Numbered from the stretch's first letter, positions 53,332-62,811 are shown. The stretch: 64,000 nucleotides of DNA from Vibrio pelagius (GCF_024347575.1 NZ_AP025503.1:1674001-1738000); one strand, 5' to 3'. A program made the numbers and translations. The notes: generated by a model not told the origin, from the sequence alone.

Positions 53332-54153
53332 ATGAAATCACTAATTAAAGCATCGACATTAGCACTTGCGACAGCTCTACTTACTACTCCTTCTTTTGCC
53401 GATGAAGGTGCTTCAAAAGTTGTCGCTGCAAACGACATTGAGTGGGGTTATCTGAACCCGCTGCGCGGCGTACTTAGCCCAGGAGCAGCCGACCTTTGGG
53501 GTGACCGTACAACCGATACCGCAACAGGTATGTTAGTACGCTTTAAGAAAGGCTTTGAATCACCACCGCACATTCATAACATCACGTATCGCGGTATCGT
53601 GATTGAAGGTCAGATGCATAACGACGACCCAACATCAGAAAAAATGTGGATGCCACCCGGTTCATTCTGGACGCAGCCAGCAGGTGAAGACCACACAACG
53701 GCAGCGAACGGCGAAACTAACCTAATCTATCTTGAGATTGATGCGGGGCCATATCTAGTTAAACCGTCTGCGGAAAAATTCGATAATGGCGAACGCCCTC
53801 TGAACCTGCATAAAGACAACATTGTGTGGCTAAACAGCAGCGATCTTCACGACATCAGTGCAGAAGGTGTTCAATCCACATACGTTTGGGGTAGTACCTC
53901 TGATATGGGTGGCTCAATGATTAAACTGCCTGCCGGTTTTGAAGGCAAAATCACTACAGACTCAAGTGAGTTCCGCGCCGTTGTTATTGCAGGCTCGATT
54001 GAGTACAACTCAAAAGAACAAAGCAGCAATCTTACTTTAAACCCGGGAAGCTACGTGGAATCTGAGGGCAAGTTCTCTCATAACATCACCAACACGGGGG
54101 ACTCTGAGGCAACAATCTACATCCGTACTAACAGCAAGTACCAAGTGAAATAA
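53332..54153 (+). CDS. Periplasmic DUF4437 cupin-like protein
   Basis: The 273-aa protein has a signal peptide (cleaved after TTPSFA, about residue 23) and two cupin-like halves. The first half has [17 protein letters not shown] and PAGEDHTT, with His residues that could bind metal; the second half ([26 protein letters not shown]) is less complete. It fits the DUF4437 family, whose function is not established. Divergent from a LysR gene, and followed 116 bp later by a DUF3299 gene. Confidence 0.8.
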   Translation: MKSLIKASTLALATALLTTPSFADEGASKVVAANDIEWGYLNPLRGVLSPGAADLWGDRTTDTATGMLVRFKKGFESPPHIHNITYRGIVIEGQMHNDDPTSEKMWMPPGSFWTQPAGEDHTTAANGETNLIYLEIDAGPYLVKPSAEKFDNGERPLNLHKDNIVWLNSSDLHDISAEGVQSTYVWGSTSDMGGSMIKLPAGFEGKITTDSSEFRAVVIAGSIEYNSKEQSSNLTLNPGSYVESEGKFSHNITNTGDSEATIYIRTNSKYQVK

Positions 54154-54269
54154 GCCCTAGCTCGCTTTGTCCCTCGCCATCGGCTTAATCCCCCTTAAAC
54201 CGGTGGCAATTTCCATCGACGCGCAAATCTGTGCAGCACAAGGGTTATGTACAATACAAAGGTTAATAT

Positions 54270-54785
54270 ATGAAACACATATTATTCATCGCTTCTTTAA
54301 TCATGGTGACATTCAGCTCTGCCTCTTTTGCAGCAAACCAAGTGCGCGATGAAAATACGGTAGAAATTGAGTGGCTTGATCTGATCCCAGAAAGCGAACG
54401 TGCACGCGTCAGCGATGAAACCCTCGCTGCCCTTGACCATAGTGCGAATGTTGCTCAGCAGGCTCTAGTGGGAAGTGTTCGTCCAGAACTGAATGGCAGC
54501 AACGTCAAAATACCGGGTTTCGTGATTCCATTAGAAGGGGACTCAGAGTCAATCTCTGAGTTTCTTTTGGTTCCCTTTTATGGTGCGTGTATTCACGTTC
54601 CACCACCACCTCCAAACCAGATTATTTACGTCAAGTTTGAAGAAGGAACTCCAACTAAAGACCTTTGGGATATCGTTTACATCACAGGAACCTTGAAAAC
54701 AGAAACAGTAATTTCTGATGACATAGGGGTCGAGTCAGGCTATTCCATTGAAGGTGCGAGCTTAGAGATATATAACAAAGCGTGA
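54270..54785 (+). CDS. Secreted DUF3299 protein
   Basis: 171 aa with a signal peptide (to about residue 21, SASFAA) and the DUF3299 hallmarks IEWLDLIPE, IPGFVIPLEGD and YGACIHVPPPPPNQIIYV. The conserved Cys-His pair in ACIHVPPPPPN suggests metal or haem binding, but no function is established. AAAGGT precedes the ATG. Confidence 0.85.
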   Translation: MKHILFIASLIMVTFSSASFAANQVRDENTVEIEWLDLIPESERARVSDETLAALDHSANVAQQALVGSVRPELNGSNVKIPGFVIPLEGDSESISEFLLVPFYGACIHVPPPPPNQIIYVKFEEGTPTKDLWDIVYITGTLKTETVISDDIGVESGYSIEGASLEIYNKA

Positions 54786-55051
54786 TCTAGTAAAACTAGA
54801 GACTCTACAGGGCTGCGGGTGACCCAAACCAATGATCTGGTAGTGAACAACTAAGGAAAGATCCATTTGGTTAGCTCGCACTTCACTAAACACTGCACTG
54901 GTTAGAAAATGTAGGCCAAATGGCTAGCCTTGAAGTGTGACAGACATGCATCTCGAATTGGAATGGGGCACTTGCGAGTTACGAAGTGCCACCTGTGAAC
55001 GTTCTGGACACAGGCCTCTCAGAGAGATGAAAAGCCTGAAAAGCCTGTATT
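54786..55051. other. Spacer carrying repeat R1
   Basis: 266 bp between the DUF3299 gene and the solo recombinase (convergent). Apart from the R1 repeat at 54965-55010 I see nothing recognisable. Confidence 0.45.
54965..55010 (+). repeat. R-type repeat, copy 1
   Basis: 46 bp, 45 of them identical to 62578-62623. It contains the hairpin GGCACTT-gcgagttacg-AAGTGCC and ends GTTCTGGACA. It lies just beyond the 3' end of the solo recombinase gene. Confidence 0.9.
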
Positions 55052-55648
55052 CTAGCAATCTGTTTGCTCTGAGAGCCTCAGAGCGTCTTCTAGCTCAACC
55101 CAAAGGTATCTAATAGTGTTATCTAGCTTCGAATGGCCTAGTAGGAGCTGGACCGCCCTGATGTTTTTTGTTCTAGCATAGATCAGAGTAGCTTTAGTCC
55201 GGCGCATGGAATGCGTGCCGTAATAATCCGCATTCAAACCAAGCTTTGCGGCCCAGCTTCTGATAATCGTACGATAAAATGAGTAGCTGATGGGTTGGCC
55301 TTTGCGACGACAGCTTGGAAATAGAAAACTATTTGCCTCTAAGTGCGCAGAGTAGACCCACCGACTGATACTCTGTTGTGTTCTCGGAGTAATCTCATAA
55401 TGAACATCAGTACCTGTTTTTTGCTGGATGCATTGAACCCTCTCATAGATCACCCCTTGCGAGGAAACATCATATACGTGCAGCTTTGGCAGATCACTCG
55501 CCCTTAATTTGCGATCAATAGCTAGGTTTAATAATGCAAGCTGCATTAGGTCGTTCTCAAGCTCAAGCCTAGTTCTGATTCGCCAAATCTCTTCCAGCTT
55601 GAATGGTCTTTTAATGCCGCTACATTTTCCCGAAGATAACTTTCTCAT
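55052..55648 (-). CDS. Solo catalytic-domain tyrosine recombinase
   Basis: 198 aa from the ATG at 55648, which has GAGGAGGGGG upstream; an in-frame upstream start at 55681 is less likely. It is essentially a catalytic domain of the FimB-like size class: Arg in RKLRASDLPKL, HxxR in THSMRRTKATL, His in LLGHSKLD and Tyr in TIRYLWVE. All catalytic residues are present and the core-binding domain is absent. It stands alone between the R1 and A2 repeats, both of which carry TGGACA, and it may be the mobile unit itself. Confidence 0.88.
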   Translation of the reverse strand: MRKLSSGKCSGIKRPFKLEEIWRIRTRLELENDLMQLALLNLAIDRKLRASDLPKLHVYDVSSQGVIYERVQCIQQKTGTDVHYEITPRTQQSISRWVYSAHLEANSFLFPSCRRKGQPISYSFYRTIIRSWAAKLGLNADYYGTHSMRRTKATLIYARTKNIRAVQLLLGHSKLDNTIRYLWVELEDALRLSEQTDC

Positions 55649-55750
55649 ATTGACCCCCTCCTCAAAGTTGTTGGTCAACATAGAGTCTGGCGATCAACTA
55701 GAACCGTTCCAGTCACGATAACATTCCATGAACATGAGCCGAAACATCCG

Positions 55751-55785
55751 TGGACAATTGTGAGTCAGTGACTTTGCTAAATTAG
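55751..55785 (+). repeat. A-type repeat, copy 2
   Basis: 35 bp resembling 52126-52160 at 28 positions, beginning TGGACA and ending CTTTGCTAAATTAG. About 100 bp upstream of the solo recombinase start. Confidence 0.6.
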
Positions 55786-56002
55786 CACTAAACGGCTTAC
55801 CTTGGATCTAGCAAAGCCTCTAGTAGAAAGGCCAGAATCAGTCAGCCACTACACTCTACAGTATTCACGGCCATACTCAGTTAAGGTTTGCAGTTTTGAT
55901 CGCTCATCGTCTGCGAAAATGGTAGAGGCTTGTCATTAAACATATCCGCTGCGGTGATTAGCGTATTGTTGCGTAGAGCTTAGCGTAAGCAGCTTTTGTA
56001 TA

Positions 56003-56029
56003 TTTAGAGGAGCTGGCTCCTCCTCTAAA
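56003..56029 (-). terminator. Possible terminator of the aap-iaaA operon
   Basis: TTTAGAGGAG-ctggctc-CTCCTCTAAA hairpin, 32 bp beyond the iaaA stop on the minus strand. The trailing T tract is weak. Confidence 0.45.
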
Positions 56030-56060
56030 AAAGCTAAGAACAGAAGAATGTCTAACATTA

Positions 56061-56990
56061 TTATTCATATATCTTCGCATTAGGGAATTCATTTGAACTA
56101 CCCCAACCGCGATACATGCCCTCGGTGTTAAACTGAAGTGTCACGCGTCCTTGGCTGTCGACCGCAATCACTCCACCACTCCCGCCCGTAGACGGCAAGT
56201 CATCAAATACAACATGTTTAGCCGCTTGCACTAATGTCTCATTGGCCAGTGACATGCGTGAGGAAATATTGTGGCCTACCACATGTCGTAGAAAATGCTC
56301 ACCATGCCCTGTCGCAGACACAGCACACGTCGTGTTGTTTGCGTACGTACCGGAGCCTATGACAGGTGAATCTCCTATTCGACCGTACTGTTTATTTGTA
56401 ATACCGCCTGTCGACGTGGCCGCCGCTAAGTTACCATGCTTGTCTTTTGCCACTGCGCCAACGGTACCATATTTGTAATCATTATCAGTTGGCTCAAGGA
56501 TAACTTCTTGCGCACTTTTCGCTGATTGAAGCTGCTGGAAACGCATCTCCGTCGAAAAATAATTATTTTCGACCTGAGCTAACCCTAAGTCTCTAACGAA
56601 CTGCTCTGCCCCTTCTCCCCCCAAATAAACATGCGGAGAGCGATCCATGACTGCGCGTGCAACATCTATTGGATTTGGGCTAAAACGTATCCCTGATACG
56701 GCCCCGGCATCCAGTGTTTTTCCACACATAATTGATGCATCTAACTCGTGCTTGCCTTGATGGTTAAATACCGACCCTTTACCTGCATTAAACCACGGAC
56801 AATCTTCAAGTTGGTTAACTGCCGCTTGTACGACATCTAGTGCATTCGCCCCATCTTTTAGGCAAGCTAAACCTACTTCAATTATGCCTTTTAGGATACT
56901 TTCAATTTCTTGCTCTTGCTCAGTGGTTAATTTTCCTTTAGACATAGCACCGGCACCACCGTGGATGGCGATGGAATATTCATTAAACAT
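56061..56990 (-). CDS. iaaA: Isoaspartyl peptidase / L-asparaginase (Ntn hydrolase)
   Basis: The 309-aa plant-type asparaginase has IHGGAGA near the start, NAGKGSVFN, ELDASIM and the autocleavage site with the nucleophilic Thr in YKYGTVGAVA, followed by STGGITNK and GRIGDSPVIGSGTYAN. It cleaves beta-aspartyl dipeptides and asparagine; no signal peptide is seen, so it is cytosolic. It starts 8 nt after aapP with AAGGAA upstream, so it is the last gene of the aap operon, suggesting that the imported substrate is an aspartyl or asparaginyl compound. Confidence 0.93.
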   Translation of the reverse strand: MFNEYSIAIHGGAGAMSKGKLTTEQEQEIESILKGIIEVGLACLKDGANALDVVQAAVNQLEDCPWFNAGKGSVFNHQGKHELDASIMCGKTLDAGAVSGIRFSPNPIDVARAVMDRSPHVYLGGEGAEQFVRDLGLAQVENNYFSTEMRFQQLQSAKSAQEVILEPTDNDYKYGTVGAVAKDKHGNLAAATSTGGITNKQYGRIGDSPVIGSGTYANNTTCAVSATGHGEHFLRHVVGHNISSRMSLANETLVQAAKHVVFDDLPSTGGSGGVIAVDSQGRVTLQFNTEGMYRGWGSSNEFPNAKIYE

Positions 56991-56998
56991 ATATTTCC

Positions 56999-57733
56999 TT
57001 AGTGGTGAATCAGCTGATTTAAAAACTCGCGAGTACGAGGAGATTTTGGATCTGAGAAAAACGCTTCTGGATTGTTTTCTTCTACAATCTGTCCTTGATC
57101 CATGAAGATAACTCTATCTGCAACTTTACGAGCAAAGCCCATTTCGTGCGTTACACAAAGCATCGTCATACCTTCACTGGCTAGATCAGTCATAACATCC
57201 AACACTTCAGAGATCATCTCAGGATCAAGTGCAGAAGTAGGCTCATCAAACAACATTACTTCAGGGTTCATACATAAAGCACGAGCAATGGCGACCCTTT
57301 GTTGTTGACCTCCAGAAAGTTGGTTAGGATACTTGTTCGCTTGTTCAACTATCTTAACTTTGTTAAGTAGTTCTAAAGCTTTTTCGATGGCGACATCTTC
57401 ATTCGTTCCTAAGTTGGACGTCTGTGGTAAAACACAGTTTTCCAATACCGTAAGGTGGGGAAATAAATTAAAAGACTGGAAACACATACCGACTTGTTTA
57501 CGCAGTTCGATCAAATCTTTAGGTGTATCACTTACCTCTTGTCCAAAGATATTAAGTGAGCCAGACTGATGTTTTTCAAGTTGGTTGATACAGCGGATCA
57601 GTGTCGACTTCCCTGAGCCAGAAGGCCCACAGATTACAATGCGCTCACCCTTTTTAACGCTAAGGTTGATGTCTCGTAAAGCGTGGTATGAGTCATACCA
57701 CTTGTTTAGGTTATTGGTGTTGATAACTTCCAT
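56999..57733 (-). CDS. aapP: Polar amino acid ABC transporter ATPase
   Basis: 244-aa ATPase with Walker [10 protein letters not shown] near residue 36, Q-loop [10 protein letters not shown], signature [15 protein letters not shown], Walker [14 protein letters not shown] and H-loop VTHEM. Closest in appearance to the GlnQ/AapP/BztD class. It energises the permease pair encoded just upstream. Confidence 0.95.
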   Translation of the reverse strand: MEVINTNNLNKWYDSYHALRDINLSVKKGERIVICGPSGSGKSTLIRCINQLEKHQSGSLNIFGQEVSDTPKDLIELRKQVGMCFQSFNLFPHLTVLENCVLPQTSNLGTNEDVAIEKALELLNKVKIVEQANKYPNQLSGGQQQRVAIARALCMNPEVMLFDEPTSALDPEMISEVLDVMTDLASEGMTMLCVTHEMGFARKVADRVIFMDQGQIVEENNPEAFFSDPKSPRTREFLNQLIHH

Positions 57734-57757
57734 GTGATTAAATTCTCCTAATAATCG

Positions 57758-58846
57758 TTATTTCAAACGGCGCTCTAAATGCGTAGCGTATTGAGAAAGA
57801 GAAAAACAGCAGATAAAGAAAAAGACAGCCAGAAACGCATACATTTCGTTTTCTAACCCTACCCATTTCGCATTTGATAATGTACTTGAAGCGATACCAA
57901 CAATATCCAACACACCCACAATCATCACCAGAGTGGTCTCTTTTAAAATGCCAACAAAGTGATTTAGTAAAGATGGAATCGAATTTTTTAGCACTTGAGG
58001 CAGAATAATTTGGCCCATCATTTTCCAATAGCCAAAACCTAGTGCCTCTGCCGCTTCAAATTGTCCCTGTGGAATGGATTGCAACCCTCCACGAATAGTT
58101 TCAGCCATATAAGCTGCAGTAAATAGAACCAAAACTGCAACTACACGCAGTAGGACATCAAATTCTTGACCTGGAGGTAAGAAAAGCTGAATCATCAAAG
58201 ATGCCATAAATAGCAAAGTGATGACGGGGACAGAACGAACCAACTCAATGTACCCAACACTCAGCCAATGAATAACTGGTCGCTTAGAACGTCTCCCCAG
58301 AGCCAGAAGAATCCCTAAAGGTAATGCAAACACCATACCAAAAATAGCCAAAAACAAAGTCAGCATTATCCCGGCAAATTTAGTGGTAGAAATGGATTCC
58401 AAGCCAAATGTGCCACCTTTAAGCAACATCCACATTGCAAAAGGTAAAACTGCGATATAACAAATCATCACCAACTTGTTAAAACGCTTGATATATAGCA
58501 TAGGAATTGCGATGGCGGCCAAGCCAAAAGCGACGTCGACTCGCCACTGTTGATCATCCGGATACATACCATAAGTGAATAACTCAATGCGGTTAACCAC
58601 GGGTAGCCAGCAAGCACCGGATGATGTGCAATCCTCCTGTGACGAACCAACAAACGTTGCATCAAAGATAAACCAATTGAGTAAAGTCGGTACCAACCAC
58701 AATACAAATAACATTCCACTAATCGTCAGAACTGTATTAAGCGCTGAAGAAAATAAATTTTGACGACACCAAGTTTGCCTGCTTGAGTTGATAGCGATTG
58801 CAGGTCTTGGCTCTATATATTCCATGATATTTTCACTTTGCATCAT
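57758..58846 (-). CDS. aapM: Amino acid ABC transporter permease, AapM/BztC-like
   Basis: 362 aa. The unusually long N-terminal part with extra membrane helices and a periplasmic loop, then the transport domain (VRSVPVITLLFMASLMIQ; EAAEALGFGYWKMMGQIILPQ as the EAA loop), match AapM/BztC. The ATG at 58846 overlaps the aapQ stop as TGATG, so translation is coupled; a GTG 3 nt earlier is also possible. Confidence 0.92.
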   Translation of the reverse strand: MMQSENIMEYIEPRPAIAINSSRQTWCRQNLFSSALNTVLTISGMLFVLWLVPTLLNWFIFDATFVGSSQEDCTSSGACWLPVVNRIELFTYGMYPDDQQWRVDVAFGLAAIAIPMLYIKRFNKLVMICYIAVLPFAMWMLLKGGTFGLESISTTKFAGIMLTLFLAIFGMVFALPLGILLALGRRSKRPVIHWLSVGYIELVRSVPVITLLFMASLMIQLFLPPGQEFDVLLRVVAVLVLFTAAYMAETIRGGLQSIPQGQFEAAEALGFGYWKMMGQIILPQVLKNSIPSLLNHFVGILKETTLVMIVGVLDIVGIASSTLSNAKWVGLENEMYAFLAVFFFICCFSLSQYATHLERRLK

Positions 58847-59994
58847 CACTTCCCTATCGCTACTTGTGAGTTATACCAGTTCATCAGCAAACTCGTGATC
58901 AAACTAAATACACAATATGTGCCCATAACAATAAGAATGCATTCAATTGCCTGACCAGTATTGTTGAGCGTCGTTCCTCCAGTAGAAGACACCAGCTCCA
59001 TAAACCCGATAACCACTCCCAAAGAGGAGTTCTTAATGATATTAAGATACACACTCGTTATCTGTGGAATCATCGGATAAACCGCTTGAGGAACAATTAG
59101 CTTCCACATCACAGCAGGCTCACTAAAACCAAGTGCTTTACCTGCTTCATGTTGTCCGTTTGATACCGACTGAATACATCCGCGTACGATCTCAGCAATG
59201 TAACTTGCGCTATACACAGACAGTGCAATCCATAAGGCAACTAACTCTGGAATGACAATCATGCCGCCTTGGAAGTTAAAGCCTCTAAGTGTTGGTGTGC
59301 TATAGTCTAAATTGCCAGAGACAAACGCAGAGAAAATCACCAAACAAGGAGGAATAACAACAATCGCAAGTAAACGTGGCCATAAAACAGGATGAAAACC
59401 AGTCCACTGAACTTTACTAATGGCAGAACGTCGATAAGAAAATGCTGCTATACAGGATGCTAACAGCGCTAAAAATACGTAGCTTCCCAACCCTTGTAGA
59501 GACAATTGCGGGATCGCTAACCCTCGATTAGAAAGGTAAACATTTTCGGCTATTTGAATACTGTTCCGCACTGCTGGCAAGCTCAAGAACAACGCATACC
59601 ACCAAACTAACTGTACGACTAGTGGTACATTTCGAATGAATTCTACGTATGCCCTGCTTAATCGGCTAATGACCCAGTTGTTGGAGACTCGACCGACACC
59701 AATAACAAAGCCCAAAATGGTCGCTAACAAAATGCTCAAAAATGACACAAGCAACGTATTAGCCACACCCACATAATACGCTTTCAAATAGGTATCATTC
59801 TGATCGTAATCGAGGAGGCTGAAAGTGATATCGTACCCAGCTCGTTCACCGAGAAAGTCGAACCCCGTTGTAATACCCAGTTTGTCAATGTTCTCGGAGG
59901 CGTTTGTACCAAGGTACAAAAATAAAATAGTGACTGTAATTAGGAGTACAGCTTGTTGCCCCCAATCAATCAAAGTCCCTTTGGTTAATTTCAT
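58846..59994 (-). CDS. aapQ: Amino acid ABC transporter permease, AapQ/BztB-like
   Basis: 382-aa permease with several membrane helices and EAA loop EAGKALGFSEPAVMWKLIVP. The motif FIRNVPLVVQLVWWYALFLS and the long insert between helices are typical of AapQ/BztB, the partner of AapM/BztC. It follows the binding-protein gene after a hairpin-containing 66-bp gap. Confidence 0.93.
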   Translation of the reverse strand: MKLTKGTLIDWGQQAVLLITVTILFLYLGTNASENIDKLGITTGFDFLGERAGYDITFSLLDYDQNDTYLKAYYVGVANTLLVSFLSILLATILGFVIGVGRVSNNWVISRLSRAYVEFIRNVPLVVQLVWWYALFLSLPAVRNSIQIAENVYLSNRGLAIPQLSLQGLGSYVFLALLASCIAAFSYRRSAISKVQWTGFHPVLWPRLLAIVVIPPCLVIFSAFVSGNLDYSTPTLRGFNFQGGMIVIPELVALWIALSVYSASYIAEIVRGCIQSVSNGQHEAGKALGFSEPAVMWKLIVPQAVYPMIPQITSVYLNIIKNSSLGVVIGFMELVSSTGGTTLNNTGQAIECILIVMGTYCVFSLITSLLMNWYNSQVAIGK

Positions 59995-60021
59995 GATGTG
60001 ATTCCTTCCTATCCATGGATA

Positions 60022-60048
60022 GTCAACCTACCGAGTAAGTAGGTTGAC
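60022..60048 (-). promoter_or_regulatory. Intercistronic hairpin between aapJ and aapQ
   Basis: Perfect 10-bp stem GTCAACCTAC / GTAGGTTGAC with a 7-nt loop and no T run, in the gap between binding-protein and permease genes. Such hairpins often stabilise the upstream message or dampen read-through, giving excess binding protein. Confidence 0.65.
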
Positions 60049-60060
60049 GTGTACTAGCAA

Positions 60061-61083
60061 TTAACGGAAAGGAGGTGAATACAATAAACCACCATCGGTA
60101 TACAAGGCGTTTGCACCACGCTCAAATTTAAGCGGTGAATTAGATCCAACGTGATGAGCAAAAATTTCACCGTAGTTGCCCGTCGCCTCAATAGCTTTAA
60201 GTGCCCAATCCTGATTAAGCCCGAGATCAGTACCAAGGCTGCCTTCTGTGCCCAATAGCCGCTTAACACCAGGCTTTTCCGATGTTTTCGCTAATTCAGC
60301 AGCATTGGCTTGAGTAACATTAAACTCTTCAGCTTCGATCAACGCATTACCGACCATTGTTACAATATCACGCCATTCATTGTCGCCCTGTTTAACATAC
60401 GCTCCCAGTGGTTCTTTAGAAATAACCTCAGGAAGGATCATATGTTCATTAGGATCTTTAAAGAGAGTTCGTCTCGCGGCGAGGCCTGTCACATCGTTAG
60501 TCAAAGCATCACAACGACCTTTTTGATACGCCGCATACAACTCTTCTGTTTTTTCAAAAACAACCGAGCGATAGCTCAATCCTTTAGCACCAAAGTAATC
60601 GGCTAAGTTATGTTCTGATGTTGTTCCTGGGGACAAACAGAATGTGGCACCATCGAGCTCAGAGGCAGATTTTACGCCCAATGATTTTCTTGTCATAAAC
60701 CCTTGACCGTCATAAAACCAAATTGTTGTAAAGTCCGCTCCTAGTTTAGCGTCACGCGAAACAGTCCAGGTAGTTGAGCGAGAGAGGATATCAATCTCAC
60801 CTGATGCAAGAGAAGTAAAACGGTTTTTAGACGTAGTAGTAATATATTCAACTTTGTCTGCAGATCCTAAAACAGCAGCGGCTACTGCACGACAATAGTC
60901 GACATCCATACCAGACCATTTACCCTGATCATTGATGTATGAAAAACCCATTTTGTCACTAGAGATACCACACTTTAACGTGCCACGCTTAATAATATCA
61001 TCCTTAAGATTTGCATAAGCCTGAGTGGCCACACTACTGGCTAATAAGCCTGTGACTAATAGCCCGACGGTTTTCAGCTTCAT
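60061..61083 (-). CDS. aapJ: Periplasmic amino acid binding protein, AapJ/BztA-like
   Basis: 340 aa with a signal peptide (to about residue 24, ATQAYAN) and the family-3 solute-binding signature GFSYINDQGKWSGMDVDYC followed by RAVAAAVLG. Length and motifs (GTLKCGISSDKMG; NDVTGLAARR) fit the AapJ/BztA group, which binds a broad set of L-amino acids including Asp, Asn, Glu and Gln. First gene of aapJQMP-iaaA, divergent from a LysR gene. Confidence 0.94.
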   Translation of the reverse strand: MKLKTVGLLVTGLLASSVATQAYANLKDDIIKRGTLKCGISSDKMGFSYINDQGKWSGMDVDYCRAVAAAVLGSADKVEYITTTSKNRFTSLASGEIDILSRSTTWTVSRDAKLGADFTTIWFYDGQGFMTRKSLGVKSASELDGATFCLSPGTTSEHNLADYFGAKGLSYRSVVFEKTEELYAAYQKGRCDALTNDVTGLAARRTLFKDPNEHMILPEVISKEPLGAYVKQGDNEWRDIVTMVGNALIEAEEFNVTQANAAELAKTSEKPGVKRLLGTEGSLGTDLGLNQDWALKAIEATGNYGEIFAHHVGSNSPLKFERGANALYTDGGLLYSPPFR

Positions 61084-61247
61084 AATAACTCCTTTTTACA
61101 CTTAACTTTCCTAGACATTCAACGCAAACACCTTGTTTACATTTCTACAACATATACGTTTACAACGGGAGATGGAAAGAGTTTAATGTCTTGTATTTTG
61201 CAACCGTTATGCAAAAATTCGATAACACTTCCAAATGGAGTACCGAA

Positions 61248-62144
61248 ATGAATATTAGGTGGTTGAAAGATTTTATTACATTGGCCGACTGTCAGAAATT
61301 CTCATTAGCTGCGAAGTTAAATGCATCATCCCAGGCTGCATTTAGTAGACGAATTCAACAATTAGAACAACACCTTAACGTCGTTTTATTTGACCGAAGC
61401 CAAACGCCCATCAAGCTGACACCAGAGGGAAAACGGCTATATCCAATCGCATCTGAAATGGTTCAAATGGCAGAGAGATGTGAGGAAATGGTGGCCAACA
61501 AACCTAATCCACTAACGATTGCATCTTTGCATACTCTAGCGTGCAACTTTTTTCCACAATGGTTTACTCAGATCTTAAGTCGAATGGATAGCCCAATCGT
61601 GACCAACATTGATTCTGGTGTTCGCTCTGTTACTGGTTATCAAGCAGCACTTCAGTCTCAAAGAGCGGACTGTTTGCTGTTTTACCGCGATCCCGCAAAC
61701 GCTAAATATTTTGAATCAGAAGAATTTGATGTTGTGAAACTAGACGATGAAACGCTTATCTGGGTTTGTGGGATAAATTTTCCTTTAGACAAATTGGAAG
61801 ACAACCTCATACCTCACCTTACTTACGCACCATCGTCTCAACTATTAGAACTATCACTCCCATTGCTCAACACAACCCCCCAAGCACAGAGACTCTCGGT
61901 CATATTTCAGTCTACAATTTCAGAATCTTTGCTACCAATGGCAATCCAGGGAAATGGCGTCACTTGTATTCCTTACTCCGTTGCCAAGAATCACATTGAA
62001 GAAGGTCGCCTAGTCCACATTTGGCAAGAACATTACCAATCACTCGAAATAGTGCTAATTCGTCTTCTTAACTCTAATAACCCCCACCCTTTTATTTGCG
62101 AGTTGTTTGAAGTCGCAAAACAGACTCCCCCCAAAGGCTCATAG
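61248..62144 (+). CDS. LysR-family regulator of aap-iaaA operon
   Basis: 298 aa starting at ATG 61248, chosen because GGAG lies 7 nt upstream; an in-frame TTG at 61191 would add 19 residues. The helix-turn-helix is WLKDFITLADCQKFSLAAKL with SQAAFSRRIQQLEQHL, followed by a ligand-binding domain. Divergent from aapJ with a 164-bp gap, hence the probable regulator of that operon. Confidence 0.88.
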   Translation: MNIRWLKDFITLADCQKFSLAAKLNASSQAAFSRRIQQLEQHLNVVLFDRSQTPIKLTPEGKRLYPIASEMVQMAERCEEMVANKPNPLTIASLHTLACNFFPQWFTQILSRMDSPIVTNIDSGVRSVTGYQAALQSQRADCLLFYRDPANAKYFESEEFDVVKLDDETLIWVCGINFPLDKLEDNLIPHLTYAPSSQLLELSLPLLNTTPQAQRLSVIFQSTISESLLPMAIQGNGVTCIPYSVAKNHIEEGRLVHIWQEHYQSLEIVLIRLLNSNNPHPFICELFEVAKQTPPKGS

Positions 62145-62577
62145 ATAACTATCAAGATGGCAAATATAGTCACAACAGAAAGTACGAGGTCTTTCGGCTT
62201 TACCAGGCCAAAGTAAATGCTGAAGACCATGTAAGCTTCCCCAACAAGCTGCTCGCTAGCAATTAAAGTTTTTGCGTTTACACTGGAAACAAACGGAAAA
62301 CGCATGATAAAAAATCACGCTACACAGACACACAAATCCTAAAGATTATGAAGGAAGTGGAAATAGGCAGAAAGGCCAACTGCATTTCACTGCTTTTCAA
62401 ACAGGCTCCACGTTAGATCTAATCCAAAAAGTTTTAACATTATTTAAATCCCCCTCAAATCAGTAGACATGAAACATGTTCACATTTTGAGCTAGTAAGA
62501 GCCAGATTGGATTATTGGAAAACTTGGTTAAATATTGATACCAAGAATTGCTATGAATAATTACTCTAAGTGGGAAA

Positions 62578-62623
62578 GGGGCACTTGCGAGTTACGAAGT
62601 GCCACCTGTGAAGGTTCTGGACA
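62578..62623 (+). repeat. R-type repeat, copy 2
   Basis: Matches 54965-55010 at 45 of 46 positions, including the GGCACTT/AAGTGCC hairpin and final GTTCTGGACA. Here TGGACA continues into AAAGTGAGTTACG, resembling the start of the A-type repeats. Confidence 0.9.
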
Positions 62624-62811
62624 AAAGTGAGTTACGAATTTCAGCCGATATTTGGATTGTGGATAACCTCGGCTACTGCAAATCATTTAGAACACCACAA
62701 AATAACGCCCAATAGTAAAGTGTTGCTATCGAAGAGCCTACTCAAAGCCTATAAAAAGCACAAAACTGCTACTTTTAGTTTGCGCATCTAAACCGTCCAG
62801 CATAATTAGAA

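Larger units (their letters stand above)
55649..56060. other. 412-bp region upstream of solo recombinase
   Basis: Contains the A-type repeat at 55751-55785 and, next to iaaA, the hairpin at 56003-56029. No gene is seen. Confidence 0.4.
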
